Positions 1 to 5,847 of a stretch of DNA of 8,101 nt are shown here, in pieces. This DNA comes from Gammaproteobacteria bacterium (GTDB taxonomy: Bacteria; Pseudomonadota; Gammaproteobacteria; HK1), in contig JAGRHX010000083.1 in assembly GCA_020444775.1 (NCBI GenBank), positions 1 through 8,101 on the forward strand. Reading direction: 5' to 3'. The notes beneath the pieces were generated by a model that was not told where the DNA came from, ran no database searches, and worked only from the letters and a program-made list of their open reading frames with translations. The first letter of the stretch is position 1. Every line of letters starts with the position of its first letter. Made by a program: the position numbers and the translations under genes.

Positions 1-1
1 G

Positions 2-1135
2 GCGCTGGGCATGATGCTGCCGGGCTGCGCGGCGATTCCGGCGCCCCACAAGCAGCGTGCCTCGATGGCCTACGAGACCGGCAAACGCATCGTCGAGATG
101 GTCTGGGAGGATCTGACCCCATCCCGGATCATGACTCGCGAGGCCTTCGAGAACGCGATCGTCACCAACTCCGCGATCGGTGGGTCCACCAACGCGCCGA
201 TCCACATCAACGCCATCGCCCGCCATATTGGCGTGGAGCTGGACATCGCGGCCTGGCAGAACGTCGGTCTCAATGTGCCGCTGCTGGTCAACATGCAGCC
301 GGCCGGTGAGTATCTGGGCGAGGCCTACTACGAGGCGGGCGGCGTGCCGGCGGTGATGGCCGAGCTGTTCGAGGCCGGACGTCTGCACGAGCACGCCTTG
401 ACCGTCAACGGCAAGACCATCGGCGAGAACGTCCGTGGTCGCTTCAGCAGCGATCGGCGTGTCATCAAGCCGTATGCGGAGCCGCTCAAGCAGGACGCCG
501 GGTTCGTTGTGCTTTCAGGCAACGTCTTCGATGCCGCGGTCATGAAGATCTCGGTGATCAGCCAGAAGTTTCGCGATCGCTACCTGAGCACGCCGGGCGA
601 CGAGAATGCCTTCGAGGTGCGTGCCATCGTCTTCGATGGCCCCGAGGACTATCGGGCGCGCATCAACGACCCGGCGCTGAACATCGACGAGCGCTGCGTG
701 CTGGTGGTCCGCAATGTCGGCCCCCTCGGTTATCCAGGCTCGGCGGAGGTGGTCAACATGCAGCCACCGGATGCGCTCATCAAGCGCGGCATTGACGAGC
801 TACCGACCATCGGTGACGGGCGTCAGAGCGGCACCTCCGGCAGTCCGTCGATCCTGAATGCCGCGCCCGAGGCCGCTGCCGGCGGCGGTCTGGCGCTGTT
901 GCGCACCGGCGACATGATCCGGGTCGACCTGAATACGGGTACGCTGAACATGCTGATAGACGAGGCGGAGCTGGCGAGCCGCCGGGCGGCCTGGCAGCCA
1001 CCGGAGCTGGACAACCACACGCCGTGGCAGGAGATCTACCGCGCCACGGTCAGTCAGCTCGACAGCGGCGGCGTGATCGAGCTGGCCACACGCTACCACG
1101 ACGTGCGCAGCCACATACCCAGACACTCACACTGA
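2..1135 (+). CDS. IlvD/Edd-family sugar-acid (pentonate-type) dehydratase, 5'-truncated by window edge
   Basis: C-terminal ~378 residues of a dehydratase of the IlvD/Edd family, Fe-S enzymes that remove water from 2,3-dihydroxy acids or aldonates to give 2-keto-3-deoxy acids. The frame is open to the window edge, so the true start lies upstream; the family is about 570-600 residues long and roughly 200 are missing, including the region that carries the cluster-binding cysteines. Visible landmarks, numbered from the Met at position 11, are the PGCAAIPAPHKQRA segment (residues 4-17), TNSAIGGSTNAPIHINAIA (52-70), YPGSAEVVNMQPPD (241-254) and the serine-rich active-site stretch GDGRQSGTSGSPS (268-280), which in the family supplies the catalytic serine. 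The YPGSAEVVNMQ form and the TPWQEIYR tail resemble arabinonate/xylonate-type dehydratases more than the branched-chain enzyme IlvD. The exact substrate cannot be read from sequence. The reading frame is intact to its TGA stop. Confidence 0.9.
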   Translation, partial: ALGMMLPGCAAIPAPHKQRASMAYETGKRIVEMVWEDLTPSRIMTREAFENAIVTNSAIGGSTNAPIHINAIARHIGVELDIAAWQNVGLNVPLLVNMQPAGEYLGEAYYEAGGVPAVMAELFEAGRLHEHALTVNGKTIGENVRGRFSSDRRVIKPYAEPLKQDAGFVVLSGNVFDAAVMKISVISQKFRDRYLSTPGDENAFEVRAIVFDGPEDYRARINDPALNIDERCVLVVRNVGPLGYPGSAEVVNMQPPDALIKRGIDELPTIGDGRQSGTSGSPSILNAAPEAAAGGGLALLRTGDMIRVDLNTGTLNMLIDEAELASRRAAWQPPELDNHTPWQEIYRATVSQLDSGGVIELATRYHDVRSHIPRHSH

Positions 1136-1140
1136 CAGCT

Positions 1141-1208
1141 GGGCACACTGAGAGCACGGGCACATCGAGAGAATGGGCATATTGAGAGGCAGGGTGCATT
1201 GAGCGGGT
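1141..1208. repeat. Four degenerate 17-bp tandem repeats filling the dehydratase-selU gap
   Basis: Units begin at 1141, 1158, 1175 and 1192 and are exactly 17 bp apart. The rough consensus is GGGCACATTGAGAGCAT, and each copy starts GGGC or GGGT and keeps a GAG core. A partial fifth GGGT begins at 1209. The array starts five bases after the dehydratase stop and runs into the selU start region, so the selU upstream and ribosome-binding region is itself built from repeat. Copies differ from one another at several positions, suggesting an old array. Function unknown. Confidence 0.7.
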
Positions 1209-1218
1209 GGGTACGGCC

Positions 1219-2388
1219 ATGGAATTGCCGGTAATCAGCGATTACCGCGCGCTGTTCCTGCAGGACCGGCCATTACTGGACGTACGTGCACCGGTCGAGT
1301 TCGCGCGCGGCGCGTTTCCGTGCGCGGTCAATCATCCGCTCATCGACGACGAGGAACGGCACCAGATCGGTATCGCCTACAAGCAATCCGGACAGGATGC
1401 GGCGATCGAGCTCGGCCACCAGCTGGTCCACGGCGCGCGTCGCGACGCGCGTACCGCCAGCTGGGATAGATTCGCCAGGCAGCATCCGCAAGGCGCCCTG
1501 TACTGCTTTCGCGGCGGGCTGCGCTCGCAGGTCTCGCAGCGCTGGCTGTACGAGCACAGTGGTATCGAGTACCCGCGCGTGCACGGCGGCTACAAAGCGC
1601 TGCGTGCTCATCTGATCGAGTCCTTGCAAGGAGCCGCCGATTGCCTGCGACCGATCCTCATCGGCGGACGTACCGGGGTCGGCAAGACCCGTCTGCTCGA
1701 ACGCCTGCCGAGGGCCGTGGATCTGGAACGGCTGGCCTGGCATCGGGGCTCCGCCTTCGGACGTCATGCCACCCCACAGCCGAGCCAGATCGATTTCGAG
1801 AACGCCCTGGCCGTGGCCTTGCTGAAGCTGCGTGCTCAGGGCTCGGAACGGGTCGTGGTCGAGGACGAGGGTCGCAACGTCGGTTCGGTGAAGCTGCCGG
1901 ACACGCTGCACGCACGCTTCAAGCAGGGCGAGCTGCTGGTCTTGGAGGCGTCGCTGTCGACCCGGGTGCAGATCACGCTGCGCGAGTACGTCGTCGATGC
2001 GCTTGCCGAGTACCGGCATGCGGTGGGTGAGACACATGCCTTCGAGGCCTGGTCGAAGGCCCTGCAGGACAGCCTGGAGCGGATCAGACGTCGCCTCGGT
2101 GGTGACAACCATGCGCGTATCCGACAGCTCATGAATCAGGCGCTGGAGCGCCATCAGCGATACGGCGATCTGGAACCACACAGCGCCTGGATCCAGGCGC
2201 TGCTCACCGATTATTACGATCCGATGTACGACTATCAGCTCTCCCGCCATCCGCTTCCGGTGGGCTTCCGGGGTGAAGCCGCCGAGGTCGAGGCGCGTGT
2301 CCACGCCCTGCTCGAGATGAAGGCCTCGACGCCCGCGTCGGGATCGGGCACCGGCACCCCCATCAACTCATCCAGCCTCAGCGAGTGA
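1219..2388 (+). CDS. selU: tRNA 2-selenouridine synthase (SelU/MnmH)
   Basis: Cytoplasmic tRNA-modifying enzyme that replaces sulfur with selenium in 2-thiouridine at wobble position 34 of the Lys, Glu and Gln tRNAs. It uses selenophosphate and passes through a geranylated intermediate. The N-terminal rhodanese domain has LLDVRAPVEFARGAFP near residues 19-34 and the catalytic cysteine at 96 in YCFRGGLRSQ, matching Cys97 of E. coli YbbB. The C-terminal P-loop domain has GGRTGVGKT (149-157), then DLERLAWHRGSAFGRH (168-183) and VVVEDEGRNVG. Length is 389 residues against about 364 in E. coli. I chose ATG 1219 because a GGGTGGG stretch lies about seven bases upstream; GTG 1207 is a possible alternative giving four more residues. 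The stop lies five bases before the next gene, so the two are probably cotranscribed. Its presence implies selenophosphate synthesis in the cell and fits the selenoprotein two genes downstream. Confidence 0.96.
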   Translation: MELPVISDYRALFLQDRPLLDVRAPVEFARGAFPCAVNHPLIDDEERHQIGIAYKQSGQDAAIELGHQLVHGARRDARTASWDRFARQHPQGALYCFRGGLRSQVSQRWLYEHSGIEYPRVHGGYKALRAHLIESLQGAADCLRPILIGGRTGVGKTRLLERLPRAVDLERLAWHRGSAFGRHATPQPSQIDFENALAVALLKLRAQGSERVVVEDEGRNVGSVKLPDTLHARFKQGELLVLEASLSTRVQITLREYVVDALAEYRHAVGETHAFEAWSKALQDSLERIRRRLGGDNHARIRQLMNQALERHQRYGDLEPHSAWIQALLTDYYDPMYDYQLSRHPLPVGFRGEAAEVEARVHALLEMKASTPASGSGTGTPINSSSLSE

Positions 2389-2393
2389 CGCCC

Positions 2394-3437
2394 ATGCAAC
2401 TTGCCTCCACCAGCTATCAGCTCGAGGACATGAGCAGTGTCCAGGAGCTCTATCACAGCAACGGCTGGACCGACGGCCTGCCCATCGTGCCGCCGACCGC
2501 GGGCGCGGTCGAGGCCTGTCTTGAATGGACCTTGCTACGCCCGGACGAGCTGATTGGTATCGAGCCGGTACGGGAGCGACCGATAAGCGCCGAGAAGCTG
2601 GCCATCAACGCGGTCATGGCCGGCTGCCTGCCCATGCACTTTCCGGTCGTGGTCAGCGCGTTCCAGGCGATGCTGCAGGAGCCGTTCCTGTTGCACGGCG
2701 CCTCGGCCAGCACCGGCGGCTGCGCGGTGCTGTTGATCGTCAACGGCCCGATACGCCGCGAGCTGGGCATGGACGCCGGATTCAACGCGCTGGCCAGCAG
2801 CGATCGGGCGAGCATGGTCATCGGTCGCGCCCTGCGTCTTTGCATGATCAACATTCTCGACATCCGCCCCGGCGGCATCGATCGCTCGACACTCGGTCAC
2901 CCTGGCAAGATCAGTTATTGCCTGGCCGAGGACGAGGAAGACTCGAGCTGGACCAGCCTGGGCGAGGATCGCGGTCTGCCCAGGGAAGTGTCCAGCGTGA
3001 CCGTGATGGCCGCGGGCGCGCCACGCCAGCTGATGAACGAATGGACCACCGTGCCCGAAGAGCTGCTCGAGACCTTCGCCGCGGAGATCCGCGCGAACAT
3101 GCGTCACTATTCCATCTGGCCGGGCAACTATGCGATCGTGATCGCCAAGCAGATCCGCGACCATCTGTGCGCCGCCGGCTGGAGCAAGGCCGACGTGCGC
3201 CAGTTTCTGTTCGAACGGGCACGTATCCGTCGTGCCGAATGGGCCGAGGTCGGCAAGTCGGCCGTGGTCCGCGACCGCGGCGACAGCGAATACGCCGCAG
3301 CCGCCAGCCCGGACGACTTCCTGATCGTCGCGGCAGGTGGTCCCGCCGGTGGCTTCGGCGCGGTCATTCCACCGTGGCTCGGCCACAAGAGTCATGCGGT
3401 CACCGCACCGATCGGCGTTTGCATCGACTGCGAATGA
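2394..3437 (+). CDS. Conserved protein of unknown function with GWTDGLPIVPPT motif; putative partner of the UGSC selenoprotein
   Basis: 347-residue protein with no catalytic domain I can name. From memory, proteins with this N-terminal GWTDGLPIVPPT signature (here residues 24-35) are commonly encoded beside UGSC-family proteins; I cannot verify that here. Other likely conserved blocks are AINAVMAGCLPMHFPVV (70-86), IVNGPIRRELG (115-125), IGRALRLCMINI (143-154), HPGKISYCLAEDEE (169-182) and GGPAGGFGAVIPPWLGHKS (315-333). It has eight cysteines (42, 78, 110, 150, 176, 259, 343, 346), the last two forming CIDC at the extreme C terminus. No signal peptide or membrane segment is apparent, so it is probably cytoplasmic. 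ATG 2394 lies just past the selU stop; GTG 2385 overlaps that stop (GTGA) and ATG 2430 is a later alternative. An 80-bp gap separates it from the selenoprotein. The gene is convincingly real; its function is unknown. Confidence 0.85.
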   Translation: MQLASTSYQLEDMSSVQELYHSNGWTDGLPIVPPTAGAVEACLEWTLLRPDELIGIEPVRERPISAEKLAINAVMAGCLPMHFPVVVSAFQAMLQEPFLLHGASASTGGCAVLLIVNGPIRRELGMDAGFNALASSDRASMVIGRALRLCMINILDIRPGGIDRSTLGHPGKISYCLAEDEEDSSWTSLGEDRGLPREVSSVTVMAAGAPRQLMNEWTTVPEELLETFAAEIRANMRHYSIWPGNYAIVIAKQIRDHLCAAGWSKADVRQFLFERARIRRAEWAEVGKSAVVRDRGDSEYAAAASPDDFLIVAAGGPAGGFGAVIPPWLGHKSHAVTAPIGVCIDCE

Positions 3438-3517
3438 TCGACACGGCCTCGGCCACGCGATCTCGTTCAGCACAGCTTCGAGCCGCGTCCTTCAACCAGC
3501 TATAGAGACATACCTCG

Positions 3518-4045
3518 ATGAGCTTCACCGTCCTCGACCCGACCCACGAGACCACGCCTGCGGGATTCAGTCTCGCCCCACGACCTGCCTCCCTGGCCGG
3601 CATGACCGTCGGCTTCATCTCCAATGGCAAGGAAGGCACCAAGGGCTACTTCCATCATCTGGAGGCAATGCTGCGCGAGGAGTTTGGGGTCGCACGCATC
3701 GTCACGACCGTCAAGAGCAGCTACAGCGCGCCCGCCGATGCGCACATCGTCGAGCAGGCGGGCCGGGACTGGCAGGCCGCGGTCACCGGCATCGGTGACT
3801 GAGGCAGCTGCTCGTCGTGCAGTCTGCATGACGCGGTGGCGATGGAGAAGATCGGTATACCGGCACTGGGCGTGATGACCTCACGCTTTGTCAGCGCCGC
3901 CGAGCTGATGAGCAAGGTGCTGGGCTCACCCGGCTACGGTTTCGCGGTCATCGACCATCCGGTGAGCAGCGCCAGTGACGACGCCTTGCGGCGCATGGCC
4001 AGACAGACCCTCGACAACTATCGCAGCCTGCTGCTGCGGGCCTGA
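3518..4045 (+). CDS. UGSC-family selenoprotein with in-frame TGA (Sec95)
   Basis: One 175-residue gene read through a TGA at 3800-3802 as selenocysteine. Before the TGA the protein runs from MSFTVLDPTHE through LAGMTVGFISNGKEGTKGYF to AVTGIGD; after it the same frame gives GSCSSCSLHDAVAMEKIGIP and continues to a TGA at 4043-4045. The junction reads GIGD-U-GSC, the hallmark of the UGSC family of (seleno)proteins, whose function is unknown. U95-x-x-C98 resembles a redox CxxC pair, and a third thiol, C101, follows. There is no signal peptide or membrane segment. ATG 3518 is the only sensible start, since an in-frame TAG lies at 3503-3505; the ribosome site is weak (AGAGAC, about 8 bases upstream). 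Support for decoding as Sec comes from the family motif, a SECIS-like hairpin directly downstream, and selU two genes upstream. A standard gene caller would report a truncated 94-residue ORF plus a fragment starting at GTG 3836. A nonsense mutation is the alternative, but it would have to hit exactly the U position of the motif. Confidence 0.92.
3803..3840 (+). promoter_or_regulatory. Bacterial SECIS element (selenocysteine insertion hairpin)
   Basis: Directly after the TGA, bases 3813-3821 (CGTCGTGCA) pair with 3825-3833 (TGCATGACG) in a 9-bp stem containing one G-U pair (3817-3829). The loop is GUC (3822-3824). The apical UGCA-GUC-UGCA closely matches UGCA-GGUC-UGCA of the E. coli fdhF SECIS, including the loop GU recognised by SelB. 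The loop starts 19 bases after the UGA, against 18 in fdhF. The element lies inside the coding sequence, as in other bacteria. Pairing was worked out by eye. Confidence 0.82.
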
Positions 4046-4051
4046 CAGACA

Positions 4052-4068
4052 GCCAGCACGGGACTGGC
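4052..4068 (+). other. Small hairpin after the selenoprotein gene
   Basis: GCCAG (4052-4056) pairs with CTGGC (4064-4068) across a 7-base loop, starting seven bases after the selenoprotein stop. No T-run follows, so it is not a convincing intrinsic terminator. The remainder of the 115-bp gap before the next gene shows no clear promoter. Confidence 0.25.
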
Positions 4069-4160
4069 GGTATTGGATACGGAACCCGTCGGACGCTTGC
4101 AGGCGACCACGCCGGGCGAGCGGTGACCTGGCAACGACGTAGTGTGGAGACAAGACGAAC

Positions 4161-5108
4161 ATGAAGGTGGGATTCATCGGACTGGGAACCATGGGCGGCG
4201 GCATGGCCTCGAACCTGCAGAAGGCCGGGCACGAGCTGGTGGTGCACGATCTGGCCCGCCAGCTCGCCGATCGGCACATCGCGGCCGGCGCGGTCTGGGT
4301 CGACTCGCCGAAGGCGGTGGCCGAGGCCGCGGACGTGGTCATGACCTCGCTACCCGGCCCACCGGAGATGGAGGCGGTCACGCTGGATCCGAACAGCGGT
4401 CTGATCGCCGGGATCCGTGAGGGCTCGGTGTATTTCGATCTCTCCACCAACTCGCCCGCCCTGGTACGCGAGGTCCACGCGCGATTCGCCGAACGCGGCG
4501 CGCAGGTGTTCGACGCACCGGTGAGCGGCGGACCCAAGGGCGCCAACTCCGGTCGACTGGCGATCTGGGTCGGCGGCGACGAAGCCTCCTTCGAGGCTCA
4601 CCGCCAGGTGCTCGACGCGATCGGCGACCAGGTCCGCTACATCGGCCCCATCGGCTCCGGGTCGATTGCCAAGCTGGTCCACAACAGCGCCGGCTATGCC
4701 ATCCAGTGCGCGATTGGCGAGGTCTTCTGTGCCGGGGTCAAGGCTGGCGTCGAGCCACTCGCGCTGTGGGAGGCGATCCGACAGGGCGCGCGCGGTCGAC
4801 TGCGCACCTTCGACAGTCTCAAGGATCACTTCCTCATCAACAGCTACGATCCACCAGACTTCGCGCTGAAGCTGGCGCTCAAGGACATCACACTTGCCGG
4901 GCAGATGGCCCGCGACGTCGGCGTGCCGATGCGTCTGGTGAACATGGCGCAGGCGGAGATGACCGAAGCCGTGGCGCGTGGCTGGGGACATCGCGACTCA
5001 CGGGCGTTCATGCTGCTGCAGCAGGAGCGGGCCGGGATCAAGGTAGAGGTCGCGGCCGAAGAGATAGAGAAGGTGCTGGAGGCCGAGCGTCAGGCCGGCA
5101 AGAAGTAG
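4161..5108 (+). CDS. NAD(P)-dependent 3-hydroxyisobutyrate dehydrogenase-family oxidoreductase
   Basis: 315-residue beta-hydroxyacid dehydrogenase (HIBADH/GarR/GlxR type), which oxidises short 3-hydroxy acids or reduces semialdehydes such as tartronate semialdehyde. The N-terminal Rossmann fold starts VGFIGLGTMGGGMA (3-16). The acidic D30 at the end of the second strand suggests NAD preference, which is inference. The substrate-binding signature DAPVSGGPKGANSGRLA (118-134) contains S122. The catalytic lysine is K171 in GSGSIAKLVHNS with N175 close by, and the helical C-terminal domain has FALKLALKD (234-242). All expected active-site residues are present and the length is slightly above the usual ~295, with a charged tail of alternating Glu and Lys. 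GGAG at 4146-4149 is a plausible ribosome site, about 11 bases before ATG. It follows the selenoprotein on the same strand by 115 bp and may belong to the same transcript. Substrate unassigned. Confidence 0.93.
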   Translation: MKVGFIGLGTMGGGMASNLQKAGHELVVHDLARQLADRHIAAGAVWVDSPKAVAEAADVVMTSLPGPPEMEAVTLDPNSGLIAGIREGSVYFDLSTNSPALVREVHARFAERGAQVFDAPVSGGPKGANSGRLAIWVGGDEASFEAHRQVLDAIGDQVRYIGPIGSGSIAKLVHNSAGYAIQCAIGEVFCAGVKAGVEPLALWEAIRQGARGRLRTFDSLKDHFLINSYDPPDFALKLALKDITLAGQMARDVGVPMRLVNMAQAEMTEAVARGWGHRDSRAFMLLQQERAGIKVEVAAEEIEKVLEAERQAGKK

Positions 5109-5161
5109 AGCCGGATCGGCCCCTTCAGGGTCTCCTGTCGCATCCGTCCCGCGCAAGCCTG

Positions 5162-5190
5162 GCAGTGCCGTCGACTTCGGCCGGCACTGC
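5162..5190. terminator. Candidate bidirectional terminator hairpin in convergent gap
   Basis: GCAGTGCCG (5162-5170) pairs perfectly with CGGCACTGC (5182-5190) across an 11-base loop. The 9-bp GC-rich stem sits between two convergent genes (stops at 5108 and 5225), where a terminator for both is expected. No T-run flanks it on either strand, so it would be atypical for an intrinsic terminator. Confidence 0.5.
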
Positions 5191-5224
5191 GCAGGGCGCG
5201 GCATCCCCACTCGGCATCCGGCGA

Positions 5225-5611
5225 TCAGCTTGGGGGTTCGGCAGCACCACCGAGCACCCGCTCGAAGCGCTGCATGAATGCCTGGAAATCGCTGTGATTG
5301 AAGCCCTTGAGCTCGATTTCCACGATAAGTCCAGGCGAGGTTTCGAGCGCGCCGGTAGCCACGCCGGCTGACCCTACCCCCCCACGCGAGCCACTGCGCA
5401 GACGGATCTCGACCTTTCCCGCCGCATCATCCACCGTATAGGTACGACCCTGGCCACTGACCTCGGCCGGCGCGACCGCATCACGCAGCAGACGCAGGAA
5501 TTGAGCCTGCGTGATGGAAATCTCGCGCTTCAAGCGAACCACGTCGGCGCGGTTCTGCGGCATGGCTTGATTGCGCTTCGTCATGGAACGTTCCAGACCT
5601 CGGATTGACAT
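5225..5611 (-). CDS. Small conserved-looking hypothetical protein
   Basis: 128-residue soluble protein I do not recognise. A basic N terminus leads into VVRLKREISITQAQFLRLL (residues 24-42), which looks like a strand followed by an amphipathic helix. Alternating strand-like segments (YTVDDAAGKVEIRLRSG), a Gly/Ser/Ala linker, a second strand segment (LIVEIELKGF) and a C-terminal helix (SDFQAFMQRFERVL) follow. This strand/helix pattern and its amphipathicity suggest a real compact fold. There are no cysteines and no signal peptide or membrane segment. The start at 5611 has GAGGG only 3-4 bases upstream; the ATG at 5584 is an alternative giving 119 residues. It is transcribed away from the transporter gene across a 236-bp gap and is probably monocistronic. 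Confidence 0.65.
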   Translation of the reverse strand: MSIRGLERSMTKRNQAMPQNRADVVRLKREISITQAQFLRLLRDAVAPAEVSGQGRTYTVDDAAGKVEIRLRSGSRGGVGSAGVATGALETSPGLIVEIELKGFNHSDFQAFMQRFERVLGGAAEPPS

Positions 5612-5847
5612 CTACCCTCATCGGCAACGGGCACGAACGCCGCTGCCGACCGCTGCCCCACGCACGTCGCTGGCGATCCACCAACCACCGGGGTATTCGA
5701 GCAAGATCCTGTAGCGAGTCCGCGAAAACTTCAACCAACAGGATAAGACACGTGCCTAACCATACGCGCTGATTCGTGATTCTGCAGATCGAGTCACGAC
5801 TCGGACAAGACAGGTGAAGTTCCCGCCGAGAACAGCGGGCGACCTGC
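5612..5847. other. 236-bp intergenic region between two minus-strand genes
   Basis: No gene recognised. It must hold the promoter of the small hypothetical gene (reading left from 5611), though I see no strong -35/-10 pair. Two small inverted repeats are present: CGAGT at 5790-5794 with ACTCG at 5799-5803 across a 4-base loop, and TCGTGA at 5774-5779 with TCACGA at 5794-5799. They overlap and could be alternative folds. Confidence 0.4.
5822..5839 (-). terminator. Weak candidate terminator after the transporter gene
   Basis: CCCGC (5822-5826) pairs with GCGGG (5835-5839) across 8 bases, beginning 8 bases beyond the transporter stop on the minus strand. No T-run follows in the direction of transcription, so it is only a weak candidate. 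Confidence 0.25.

Noticed and set aside
1273..2304. 343-residue open frame on the minus strand
   Set aside because: Antisense shadow of selU in GC-rich DNA; the plus-strand product has all SelU motifs.
2535..3473. 312-residue minus-strand and 326-residue plus-strand frames over the DGLPIVPPT gene
   Set aside because: Arg/Gly/Asp-rich low-information translations typical of shadow frames; the chosen frame has ordered, family-like motifs.
3518..3802. Separate 94-residue protein ending at the TGA, or a pseudogene with a nonsense mutation
   Set aside because: The frame continues with family-like sequence straight after the TGA, the TGA falls exactly at the U of UGSC, and a SECIS-like hairpin follows.
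3836..4045. Independent 69-residue gene starting at GTG 3836
   Set aside because: Same frame as the selenoprotein, no ribosome site of its own, and it starts inside the SECIS/active-site region; it is the C-terminal part of the selenoprotein.
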